NCBI RefSeq assembly: GCF_964340395.1
Contig: NC_135558.1
Coordinates: 6,596,001-6,660,000, forward strand
DNA length: 64,000 bases
Reading direction: 5' to 3'
Source: Glandiceps talaboti
Taxonomy: Eukaryota > Hemichordata > Enteropneusta > Spengelidae
The notes under the pieces were generated by a model, which saw only the letters and a list, made by a program, of their open reading frames with translations, did no database searches and was not told where the DNA came from. How positions within the stretch are numbered: position 1 is the first letter of the stretch; every line of letters begins with the position of its first letter. Both the position numbers and the translations under genes were made by a program. Shown here piece after piece: positions 1-28,138 of the stretch.

Positions 1-245
1 ACCACGTCTGGTATTTGGCTAGTATCATTTCACTGTCAGGAAGCTTTGGTCAGAAATCAGGTGCAAGTTCTTATTGAGATTTAAGATTTTGTGGCTGTGA
101 GATGATATCAATAGTATCACCACATGATTAGAATCAACTCAGAGGGTTGAGCTTTATGATGTAAACATAATTACCATATTCAAATTGTCACTACAGGAAA
201 TCGTAATCTAATTTTAGGTTTGAATACTAGTAAATGGCTGCTAGC

Positions 246-550
246 AAAATACTAGGCATGGTAGGGGAAAAATGGGAACAAAATACTAGGCATGGTAGGG
301 GAAAAATGGGAACAAAATACTAGGCATGGTAGGGGAAAAATGGGAACAAAATACTAGGCATGGTAGGGGAAAAATGGGAACAAAATACTAGGCATGGTAG
401 GGGAAAAATGGGAACAAAATACTAGGCATGGTAGGGGAAAAATGGGAACAAAATACTAGGCATGGTAGGGGAAAAATGGGAACAAAATACTAGGCATGGT
501 AGGGGAAAAGTGAGAGCAAAATACTAGGCATGCTAGGGGAAAAGTTAGAC
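246..550. repeat. 34-bp minisatellite, 9 copies
   Basis: Nine head-to-tail copies of a 34-bp unit beginning aaaatactaggcatggtag. Seven copies from 246 to 483 are identical; the last two (484-517, 518-550) have diverged and the final one is 1 bp shorter. There are no unique spacers, so it is not CRISPR-like. The homogeneity implies recent expansion. Confidence 0.97.
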
Positions 551-2358
551 TAGATTCTAGGCTATAAATTATAATTCATGTCAGAAATATCGTCCTTGAC
601 ACTTCTAGAAAGTGGCAGAGCGAAAGAATAGAAATGATAACAAGCTTAATTCTAATGTTGCATAGACTATATTGTATAGACAACTGTGATCATAGTTATA
701 AAACACATTGAAGAGCTTGTCAGAAAAAAATCCTTTGCCCCAAAAAACAGATGATACGTTTATCTGTTTGACAGATAATTTAAAGTGAAATGGAATTTAG
801 CAATTTGTGTCATAGCTGTCTGTTTTGTCAGGTATATCAAGGGTTAAAAGTCCTTGATCTGAATATTCATGAGATCATATTACATGGAATTTTATTGGTG
901 GATGAAAAGTCAAAGGTCAATATCTGAATGTCAGTAAACTTTCATTGAACTGATCTGTGAGGGAGAGGTTAAAGGTCATGGATCTGAATATTCATGAGAT
1001 GTCCTGTTTCATTTATCTGTACCATTAGGCATGCATTAATGTCAAATTCTATTATTTGTCAAAATATCTAAGAGGATGTCATATTCTGTAAATAGTCTAT
1101 GTCGATGTACATAATGACATATCATTTTTATTAGATACTAACAGTTACAGAGAATATCTGCTGTGTATCGGCTTCCCACATTTTCTTAGGAGAATATTAA
1201 TTTCAAATCTGAAATGTTGGAAAACTGTATCATGTTGTCCCTTTCGTGAACAATTGAAATGACTTACAGATATACATTGGAAGAATAACATCAGAAGCTT
1301 TGACAAAATGAAGTGTGTCTAAACTGAAGTAAATGTTGTACAGTAAGTTGTAAGTGTGGCAGTTCAAAATATTTGTACTGTCTATATTAATATGTAATCA
1401 CTTGAAAACACATTGATTGTTAAGTAGTTGTGTACCAAAATTTCTTATAAATTTCTTTTCTCTACCAGGAAGTACTTGTTTGTACACAAATAACTACAAG
1501 TTAAGTAAAACAGGAAACAGCCAAATTTAATGATTGCAATTAATGTCAAGTTGAAGATGTTTATCGTTATCTTCCAAAATATCCAACAATTAAAATTTTA
1601 ACAACAAAGAAATGACTTCTGTACAAAAAAATAGATTTAGTCGCCAATTGAAGGCAAGGCTTCATTTCCACTGTACATAGGAAATGAACGTACAACAACA
1701 AAAGAACACGCTGTGATTTGAAAAGAGGGATTTTAGGAAGACAGTTATCCTCCATGATAAGATGAACCACATTACTGTCACTTTAGATGATACTTGTAAA
1801 AACCCAAACCATGATTTAATGGAGAGTTAACTGACATGTTTCTCCTTGCATGGCTACATTGTACAAACTAGTCTTGTCAAAATCTGTTCAAATGTAAATG
1901 AACACCGCATGTAAAGGAAATGAAATGAGATAAACGTCAAACAGACCTGAATGGTTTTGCTAGCCAATTTGTTTCATCTATGGTATATTTGCTGTGTTTA
2001 GATTTTTCACTCAAATTACAGTAATCTAAATGTCAGAGACAAATATGCTTTACTGAAATGCAACCTGTACCAGGCAGCAATGCAACAAGCGATTTTTACT
2101 TTCAACATATCATGGAATTTGAGAATCATAGTTTCTCTCGTAATTTGATATTTTTGAATGTTTGTAGTTCATGATATACTGAAATAGTCATTATGTGATG
2201 GAAGCTGTCAATACAGATGGATTTCAGTCATATCATGGACATGTATTGAATATAAATTTGAAATTCATGGAATTATCTTCTACTCTTGGTAGTCCGATTT
2301 ATCTAAGTGAACAATTTCAGTTACAGTTTTCTATTGACTTCCTGGGTCTGACTGTATA

Positions 2359-2720
2359 TAGTCTAGATACAATGTTTAGTAGTCTGTATGTCCTGGACTA
2401 CTGCTAATTTGGTAGTCTAGATACAATATTTAGTAGTCTATGTGTCCTGGACTACTGCTAATTTGGTAGTCTAGATACAATGTTTAGTAGTCTGTGTGTC
2501 CTGACTACTGCTAATTTGATAGTCTAGATACAATGTTTAGTAGTCTATGTGTCTTTGACTACTGCTAATTTGGTAGTCTAGATACAATGTTTAGTAGTCT
2601 ACGTCACCTGGACTACTGCTAATTTGGTAGTCTAGATATAATGTTTAGTAGTCTATGTGCCCTGGACTACTACTTATTTGGTAGTCTAGATACAATGTGT
2701 AGTAGTCTGTGTGTCCTAGA
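2359..2720. repeat. 54-bp minisatellite, about 7 copies
   Basis: About seven diverged copies of a unit that starts tagtctagatacaatg and includes ctggactactgctaattt. Each unit contains TAGTAGTC and, downstream, GACTACTG, so each copy can pair with itself. Confidence 0.92.
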
Positions 2721-4292
2721 ATCTAATTAAACCAAACATGGTTCAATTTCACTTTGCAGTGTTTTCAATGTGGTTGGTGTATAAAATGACCATGTCAAGT
2801 AAGCTTATTGGCAGTGTGTTTTATGCAGGGATGACATGCCATCCATTGGTACATAAGAATTGCCTGTGACATACCAAAATCTAGTGATACTCTATAACCC
2901 TATAGTGATACTATATCCCATAATTTGTGATGACTCACAAGAAACCCACTTTTTATCATACTGACCTCTACCGCCTCTGCCCCTCCTCAATGTTTTCTTT
3001 CATTAAATGGCACACTATGTGTAGACATAACATTATTGCTACATGATGTCATACATCCATTATATTATTACATAAACATTGTACTTGCATGTAAAAACAA
3101 TAGTGAATATTTACCCAACTACCAGTATGTGTAAGCTTGTAACTAAAGCAGAGATATATCAATACATGTTTCATTATCATAAACATCAATAAGGAAGCTT
3201 TTCAGGAGAGGGCTCCCACAGCAACACTGGATATGATAATGTGATGAAAACCTTTGATATGAAATATGTCGTTATGTATAGTCAGTATGGGAATCATAAC
3301 AGATGTGTGTAATCTTGCAATGATGTAGTATTTGTTATCAATAATTACCCAAATTATAAATATAGAAATTATAATACACAGAAGTATAGACCAATTTTGT
3401 AAAAAATATGGATGTCAATGAAATCAGCCTTGAGCAAGTAAGTTAAAAAGTTAAGATTTATAGAGGAAATATCTAAAAGTCTAGATACACATGGTGTTTG
3501 TGAGAAATAATCTTTGCAGTTTTAGTGTTATTATAAGAGGCAGTGTTTTGAAAGGTCATATGTTTCGTTTGAAATAAGAACTGTATCAGTGTATGCTTTG
3601 CATACTGAAATATGTTTGTGTGAATGGATATGATAAAGTTTAACCAGCAATGATTCATGACGTGATTATATTACTGTAATAGTAAAATTATGTGTGAATT
3701 CTTTGTATTAAAGTAGCACTGGCTGAGTTTATAATCCTGTTACTCAAGTGAAATTACTTACATAATAACCTTGATTAAACTATTTTTAAATGATTTTAAT
3801 GTCTATGCATGCGTTCTTTTACATCAAAATTGCCTTTTGACGATGTTAAAACAGTTGACTGCATAGTAGGGATTTTTTGAACTTTTTTGGTATGTATGGT
3901 AAATTATGTCATCTGATCATTTATGAGTTATACAAAAATGTATCTTAATACCCGGTTTGAGTTCAGTTAATTGCAAGTTGTGGCTATTAAATTTAAAGTG
4001 TACTTCAGTAAGTACAATACTGTGAGTACCTGACAAACGTGTATCGTAAACTATGCCCAAAGACATTTCAACTCAGCTTGTGCCCCTTTAATGAGGCATG
4101 AAGGTTTCAAATTGAGTTTTGAGATCTTTAGAGTGCATACAGTAATACAGTGACATGAATTTGTCATTAATCATACATTGTACAATGTAGTTATGTCTTA
4201 TCATACTTAGAGCTGTAGTTATGTTTATTACATGAATCATATGTTTATTAACTCTGTCATCAATAAAATACTTTATTGGCATAGATAGGAAA

Positions 4293-4398
4293 GTGTGTGT
4301 GTGTATGTGTGTGTTTGTGTTTGCATGTATGTGTGCGCATGCATGCATTGTTTGTGTGTGTATGTATGTATGTATGTATGTATGCATGTGCATGCATA

Positions 4399-4468
<70 letters not shown>
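4293..4468. repeat. TG/CA microsatellite with TATG blocks
   Basis: An interrupted TG tract that includes a TATG block at about 4360-4385, followed by an almost pure TG run of about 68 bp to 4468. Confidence 0.97.
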
Positions 4469-4470
<2 letters not shown>

Positions 4471-4820
4471 AGTCTTTGTCTGTCTGTACACACATGCCTA
4501 TGTTTTGTTAGGGCGGTGATTTGATAAAATCTACCAGGAACACCCCGCTAAAATTATGATAGAAGAGATGGAAATGTTTTGATGATTATTTACAATATTT
4601 CCCCATTCTGTCATTAGGATTCCCAACCTCAATAAAACACTGTGTACTGTATGATTCAACTTAATATTCACATCAAGTTATCTCTTGGAGCGACCTTCTG
4701 TTGTAACCTTGACTTAATCTGTGATGCAAGCGTCACTTTTATTTAAGATGTGAGGTGTGATGTTACTCCTTGACAGTGATAGTATGTATATATAATAACA
4801 ATATGTATTTTCTTCAACAG

Positions 4821-21531
<16,711 letters not shown>

Positions 21532-24500
21532 CGACAATCATTCCTGTCACTGCCATTTTCAACTCAACAATAGACCTTTCAAGAAAGAGAACCCACTATA
21601 ATAATTCCGCTCCCGTGAAGAATGCCCTCTACTGGTCAGTTTCAGAAAGAATTACCTGTACCAAAATGGTTGTGACAACAAAGACTGCCCTCAACCATGT
21701 CAGAGTATGCCAACAAGAAATATCACCCATGTGTAATCTTAAATTGATCACAAAGAGCGCCCTCAGTCATCTAAAAGTATGTCAACAATAATGAGTGGCC
21801 CGTTACATGTGATCATATTTTGATCATAAAGAGCACCCTCGGCCATGTATGTCAACATTGATTAACAGCCCATGTACCATGTACCATGGAATAGTGAATT
21901 GAATGTAAATAAGTGTCTGTTAACACAATGGTAGTCTGTAAGATACAACATTCATGTTATCAGCCAGCACTCACGAAGCATGATAGGGCTGAACAACACA
22001 ACTGTATCTTACAGTTTACCCCAATGGATGTTGCTATAACACAGGTTTTAAAACAAGTGTTTTCATATATTTACAAACAGGTTTATGCATGGGGAATTTT
22101 CTGATACAATGTGTGACACTCTAGACAAACCTGTCATATTATGACATGTGAATGCACTGTTCATGTATGCCACTGTCACATTTGGTCACTAGAGAACATT
22201 GTTTTTCATCACAATGTAGTGTATTAAATGCCAGGTATTGCTGTAAAATAATCAGAAATGTACTCATTCCCTAAACAAAAAGACCAAGAAGGGGTAATAG
22301 CTAGTCATGAGTCACATGGTAGTTTTGGGTTTTGAGAAAGCCAGTCTGTATTCTGTATAAACCAAGACCAATCATAATCAAGCAGGTAATTTGCATGTCA
22401 GCCATCTTTGAAAAACCCAGGTCAAAATGTTCATGTAGTGATAATGATAATCAAAAGTATGTAATATATGCTTCCAGTAGATGGCTAGGTACAATGTATG
22501 TCATATATATAAATAGTTAAAATTTGTCTGAGTAGTTGTGTGATATATTATATATGATAACACAGCTTGCTCCATTTTATGTTGCGTATGTGCACAGCTG
22601 TTGTTGATATTGGCCCAATGTGATGCATGGTTTAAGTTGCTCCTATTCCAAGACTGAACAAAATACACCTAACCTTTTCAAGGACAGTAAGAAGTACATT
22701 TGTTCAATTCCTCACAGTGACTTCAGAAAACAAGTTGCACTGTTTCATCAGACTACTGAATTTCACAGATCAGCTTCCCAAGCTACATCCATTGTAGTTG
22801 ACTATTCTGCACTAAGGATTTTTATTAATCTTGGCAAAGAGAGCTAATATAATTGTGATATTTAGGCATATCTTCTTTGGCAAAATCTAGTTGGAAAAGT
22901 TAAATGAAACAAAAAGTGACTCCCAGGAATTACCCCATTATAATAGCTATTAGAGTTATCCAAATTGTATTCTATCAAACACGCTACTTGCCTTGCCTGC
23001 AAATCCCAGCATGTCATCTTAACTATACAATATTATGCAAATGACCTCATTTGAATGCATGGAAATTTTGTAATGCTAATACATAGTACTGCAATGTGAT
23101 TTTTGTACCAATAGGGCATATATCTTAGTGTCTGATGTGTGTCTAAAAGAGTACAAACATTTCTTGTAAACTTTATCAACCAATTCGTCGTAGATATTTA
23201 TTTTGATGCAGGAAATGCACTTCTCTTGTTATCTCTCAGACTTGTTGTTTTCTGAAGTCTAGGAATATTTTGATTGTTTTTGGGGTTTAGAGAAATCTCC
23301 AGATTCTGTACATTCCCCTGTAACTTTTTCTTTGTTTTTAAATGAAAAAAAATGGAACAAGATTTTTTACTTGTTAATTCCAAGCCATATATAATGTATG
23401 CTGCTGTGAAGTAAGAATTGAATACTGGGCAATCTGTCAGTGCTGGGTTGTCTGTCCTCAATGGTGTACAGTGTGAGATGTCATGTTAAAGTCCATTGAA
23501 TCACAAGATTTAGACTTTCACATTTTCAGTGTAGATATTACAGGACTTGATAGTACTAGCATTTCAGTGAATCCATGGGCATACGAGATGATTATTTTAA
23601 TGCAATTTAAAATTTTTTAATGTTTATTTTTTGTCTTGCATGAATAGTGAAAAATGACAAATAAAAACATATCTCAAGCAAGAAGAAAGCATTGCTATAA
23701 TTATTTTAGTTTGAGGTGGTTGCATGAACGAGACAAATTCAAGCGTTCAATTCTTGCCGTTTGAGCTACATTTGACATCCTATAAATTATAATATTCATA
23801 TGTCTAGTGCATTGGTGTCACCTGATCATGTCACATGACCAATCAAATTGACCTTCTTGACCTTCAGTCAATCTTTTCAGTTTTATTCAAATTTTAACTT
23901 CTTTTAGTAAGTAGTAAATTCCATTTTGGATATTTACAAGTTGTGCCCATGGATTGCCTGAGACAAGAGTATCATTCCATCCTGAGGTTCTTGTAATCAG
24001 TAATATCTACTACAGAGGAAAGGTTGCTCTCAACATAGATACTGTGACAAGCTTGTATTGATAGAAATAAACACAACTTTTGAAAGGCAACTTCCAATGG
24101 TAAGCTTTCCACTGTCATCTAAAACTGTCAGGGCTTGGCAAATGGTTACACTCGTTAAGATAAAATTGATAAAAAGATGGATTATGAAGTTTTAAATTGT
24201 TTTATTTCTTTGTTGTGTTTTATCTTCCCTTAAGTAGCGTTCTTTATCATATGTTTGTTTGTTTGTTTGTTTGTTTGTTTGAATCAATGGGGTTTGAAAA
24301 GTCAACTCTACATCTTGTTTTTTTATGTTTATAGTAGCATTGTCAAAGCTGGATAGTTGAAAAACACATTTGTTTTCTTGCAATGTGTATGTATCTATTA
24401 GCTTTTCTGAAATGGTCATTGACAGTCATACAGCATGCATGTTAACAGCAGACTATACTATACTTTTGAGGGGTGGATAGATCCAAAGGGGAGTAACACA

Positions 24501-24830
24501 TTGTGGCATATATAAGGCTTCATTACCAATATTGTGTATACTTTCAGTTCAACCCCCTGCTAAATAATTAAATGTTCTGTGATGAAGACATCTTCTTGTA
24601 AACTATAGCAAATAACAAAGTGTAAAGTTATGTCAAAAAAAGGTCAAATGTACATTGTTCTGAGCAAAATCTGTTCTTGTAGTTTTCAATGATATTAAGC
24701 TAAGAAACATAAGCATAGCTTGCCATGCCAAGTGAATGAAAGCTGTGATATTAGGCTATAAACATGGCTTGCCATGCCAAGTGTATGAAATTTCAAATAT
24801 ATGTATCAATAAAGGAGTAAAGTAACTGAA
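21532..24830 (+). other. RABGAP1 3' untranslated region (inferred)
   Basis: No exon is visible between the RABGAP1 stop and the MGST1 3' end. The sequence is AT-rich and probably a long 3' UTR. Candidate AATAAA signals lie at 23660-23665 and 24808-24813. Just after the stop (about 21660-21870) three degenerate copies of an 80-90 bp unit carry the string GCCCTC. Near 24690-24790 a 57-bp unit containing GCTTGCCATGCCAAGTG is present twice. The true 3' end cannot be fixed without transcript data. Confidence 0.55.
24808..24813 (+). terminator. Candidate poly(A) signal for RABGAP1
   Basis: A canonical AATAAA lies on the + strand about 3.3 kb after the RABGAP1 stop. It sits 46 bp from an AATAAA on the other strand (24859-24864) that would serve MGST1. 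Another + strand AATAAA at 23660-23665 could be used instead. Confidence 0.45.
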
Positions 24831-24858
24831 AGAAAACAATGGCGATGTGTGGTGCATG

Positions 24859-24864
24859 TTTATT
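24859..24864 (-). terminator. Candidate poly(A) signal for MGST1
   Basis: TTTATT on the + strand reads AATAAA on the - strand, about 460 bp after the MGST1 stop at 25321. This gives a 3' UTR of plausible length that ends almost exactly where RABGAP1 could end. Confidence 0.45.
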
Positions 24865-25320
24865 TAAACATTTACATAGAAATTAACACCATCCATCTAA
24901 CCCCAGACATTACAATCTTACTACATTCACACACTTGGAGACTTGTTGTCTCTCATTCATAAATTGAAATTTATGTATGACAATTATTTAACTTGATTTG
25001 TTGTTGTTTATTGATGTCAGAAAAACTGAAGGATCTGTTGCTATGTGTAAACAGGATACAAAGCTAGGCTGTACATAATAATCATGTAGTGTACCAAGAC
25101 CACAATTTGCTGAGGTCATGTAAAATTTAGGTTACAGGATAACCATTGGTTTTCTGAATTTGAAGACAGTTAAGGGAAAACCATTGAATAGTGCAAGTGT
25201 TAAATGGATAGCCTATAGACTAAAAGAAGACTCGGCTTACTTTACGTTTTTCACATTAATTATTTTTCTTTAAGACTTCAACCAAACACCACAGCAATTC
25301 TTCCCAAAAACCATCATGAT

Positions 25321-26816
25321 CTAAAGACTGTAAAGAATCTGCAGGAGTATTGAAACGTTGCAAACCATGCCAACTAGAAAGGACATTGACCTGGCTGGTT
25401 GTTTGGCAGACAGATAGAAAAAGGTGTGGGAGAAACGAGCAACAGTAAATATACGGAATATGTACAGCGCCACCACCGGTGAAGGATTGGTTGTTGAGTA
25501 GACGAGTCCGAGGATGAGGAACGGAGTGATGTTTTCAACGTCGTTCTGATGGCATCTTTGTAGAGAAATTAAAAATATATATAATTACGTATTATCATGA
25601 TAGTAAATTGCATTTAAAGGGTGGAATTTTGACCATGTCACCGATGACATCAAACAATAATATTTAACTCCAAATATGAGAAATTTACAACCAATCCAAA
25701 AGTTGTCTCTTTTCGCACAACGCCTTGGTTTAAGTTGATAAATATTCATCTCCGTGAATAGTAGTTTTAGGAATAGAGAAAACAGATAAAAGCCCTACCT
25801 GCGAATTCTTTCGACATCCGGGTCCTGCTTGACGGCCTGGCTACCAGCACTACCTGTATCTTCTAAATTGACATAAGCCTGGACCGTTGTCAATGTTATA
25901 ATTGAAGAAAATGATAACAAAAATTAACAATCATTGGTATCACTCCTTGCATGCAATTATGTTACGTCTTCTGAAATTATGATAGAGTGCATAAACGTTT
26001 ATGTTGTTACGCTATCCGTCTGTAGCCTCGACCCCTTTCAACTCTTCAAGGAATTCGTTTAAGGGGGAGAGCACTAACTAATTCTCGTAAAGAAAAAGCA
26101 TATTTTCCGCGAAAACAACGACAAATAATACGCCTAGCTAGCCGTAAAGAGGGTAGTGGTATACGACGATTGACTAATGTGCAAGATGTTACAAATGGAT
26201 TAATCTCAATTATTGCACTTGTCGAGGTAAAGTACATTTGTAACGGATATCGTGACTCATAACTAACAACACTGACTAACTATATATAAGGTCTGTTGAA
26301 GTTCAGTTTGGTTGACGGAACTAGTAATCCAAGGCCTTTTACACGTAGATTCTAAATATCATCTATCTGGTCCTTCGTGTAGTTATCTTAATGGTTCATA
26401 GAGTGTTGATGATATGGCATTGACTTGTCAGGTAGTTTGTTCTATTGGTCAAAGACTATGTTGGTGAAAAAAAGTTCTTTCTGATATCAGGTTTTGCGTG
26501 TGAATTGTATAGTTCATGCATATAACTCTCTTTACCCAGACATCCTCATATATCTCCCGGCCATCCACACACCTATCCATCCGTTCATCCTGCTCCTATA
26601 CAACAGTGCGATGAAATTTGACCACCGTGTGATTTAGCACTGCAGGTTTTTACAAAAATGCACAATACTCACGTTTTTAATCTTTCGTAGTATACCAGTC
26701 AGCGGTGCCAAAACTAACCACTTGATGATGAGAACACAGGCAAAGAAGACAAAGTCCCAGAAAACTTGATTGTCTAAGGTGCATTTGAGGGATTCTGAAT
26801 TACTGGAGTTTGACAT
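25321..26816 (-). CDS. MGST1: Microsomal glutathione S-transferase 1 (MAPEG family)
   Basis: Three exons on the - strand: 26816-26673, 25878-25799 and 25555-25321 (TAG). Together they encode 152 residues; human MGST1 has 155. MAPEG enzymes are four-helix membrane proteins of the ER and outer mitochondrial membrane that conjugate glutathione to electrophiles and reduce lipid hydroperoxides. Residues 17-41 form the first membrane helix, followed by the basic GILRKIKN. The family core VERIRR (70-75) then NDVENITPF (79-87) matches human VERVRR and NDLENIIPF. Three more hydrophobic segments follow, and the protein ends LQILYSL. Junctions are GT-AG: exon 1 ends AAAAAC|gtgagt in phase 0, and exon 2 ends CGCAG|gtaggg and resumes with A. 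The start ATG has G at -3. The position of mammalian Cys49 is Thr56 here. The gene is tail-to-tail with RABGAP1 and head-to-head with ABHD16A. Confidence 0.93.
26026..26262 (+). other. Unexplained 78-codon opening in MGST1 intron 1
   Basis: One + strand frame is open for 78 codons with no methionine, and a - strand frame over the same bases is also open for 63 codons. The local base composition is richer in CpG than the flanks. No family is recognised, so a decayed mobile-element coding fragment or chance are both possible. Confidence 0.25.
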
Positions 26817-28069
26817 CTCTCACAGCTCAATTCAAAGCAACCGTTGATTGAGTTTCACGACCTCGTCTCTGCAAGTGTTTTCAGTAAGAGCACAAAATTC
26901 AAAGTGAAATACATTTTTGAGGGCGACCCTCATTTTTGCAAGTCTGTACACACAGTATGTGGTGGATATTGTTAAACAAAGGTATATCGCCGTAATACAA
27001 TAGAAGGGTATATTAGTAAATCATAATTGCGAAGAACTTTACTTTATCACGTGACAATATTCTGAGCCAGTCAAACACGTTACCTGTAGGCCGCGGAGAT
27101 CTACGTTTTTGTGGTATTATGAAAGTGACACACGTTATATTGTATACGTATTTCGGCGTAGTTTTTGCTGCATATGTAAAAGTTACTCGCATTATTGTTC
27201 TAAACTGAAACATACTTAACCACCATGACTTGCAACTCAACTCAACTCAACAACTCAAACCTGGTATTAAGATATAACCCATAAACGATCCGATGACGTC
27301 AGGAAATCCCTGTGTATGCAATCTACTATTCCAACAATGCCAGAAGACAATCTGAATATCACAGAAGACAGGCGTCGACTGGACTGTTTTATTGAAGTAT
27401 TTTCACTTGAGTAAAAAAGCTTATAGACTCAGCTTGTGCCACTTTAATGATATGCATGATTGACAAATGATGAATCATGAATGCAATGTGTATTATTAAA
27501 GGATAATCTGTATATAACAGTGGGGAGAACACGTGATTGAAAAGACGGATTGAAATTTTGATGGCACCCATATCTTCGAAAAAACAGCTGGAGAATATGG
27601 AAGGTAAAAATTCACGTTTGATGTCAAAAGCTAAGATATTTTTGCAATTTACTGACTGATTTCATTGAACAAGTACAATACTAATTATATTCAGATCACC
27701 ATCTGCAATGCTTTAGACAATAGTAAAATATAAATGCTAATTTGTGGTGATAATTAACGCCATTCATGTAGATAGAATCTCAAGTTGTTGCTGAATAGTA
27801 ACAATACACCTGTAAACCCAACATGGTACCCAATAAATGTCGCCCTCTCGAGTCAGATTCAATCAACAAGCAGTTGTAGGGCCGCATTTTGTCAAGAGAT
27901 CTTGTATGAAGCCGTCTGTGACGTATAAAATCTTGCAAATTGAGTTTTAAAAAGATAAAATCTCATAATAATTGATATTGCAAATTATCCAAAACAGTAC
28001 TTTTCTGTGATGTAAATCTTTTTGCAGACAACTAATTGCAGCCTGGTACGAGGTCACAAGGTAGTCAAA
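26817..28069. promoter_or_regulatory. Divergent intergenic region between MGST1 and ABHD16A
   Basis: The 1.25 kb between the two start codons must hold the 5' UTRs and promoters of both genes, which are transcribed away from each other. I see no exon with family similarity, no clear TATA box that decides a start, and no long repeat. A possible 3' splice site (tttttgcag, ending 28026) lies 44 bp before the ABHD16A ATG, so an upstream non-coding exon is possible. Confidence 0.5.
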
Positions 28070-28138
28070 ATGGCGACTTTCATAAAGTGCACTTTTGGAC
28101 CCCGGCTTTACCGAATTTACAGCCGGGGAGAAGTTCGG
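28070..28138 (+). CDS. ABHD16A: ABHD16A exon 1 (start codon)
   Basis: The exon holds ATG and 23 codons ending GEVR, followed by gtgagt. I chose this ATG because the next residues ATFIKCTFGPRLY align with the N-terminus of human ABHD16A, and because there is no in-frame ATG upstream within the open stretch. The bases before it read aaaATG. Confidence 0.9.

Larger units (their letters stand above)
1..4820 (+). other. RABGAP1 intron sequence (upstream part)
   Basis: This stretch ends in the 3' splice site ttcttcaacag before the first visible RABGAP1 exon. I searched both strands for the missing PTB exons and found none, so it is most likely one long intron. It contains a 34-bp minisatellite, a 54-bp minisatellite and a TG microsatellite, listed separately. 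The rest is unremarkable AT-rich DNA. Confidence 0.7.

Noticed and set aside
246-550. Regular 34-bp repeats resembling a CRISPR array
   Set aside because: Repeats are contiguous with no unique spacers, and the setting is an animal intron.
4260-4524. Several open frames made of Val-Cys or His-Thr repeats
   Set aside because: They are translations of the TG/CA microsatellite. The same holds at 18364-18601 and 56115-56438.
1-4820. Missing PTB exons of RABGAP1
   Set aside because: I searched for sequence matching the PTB domain before VEKILFSF and found no exon with splice sites, so these exons are probably beyond the left edge.
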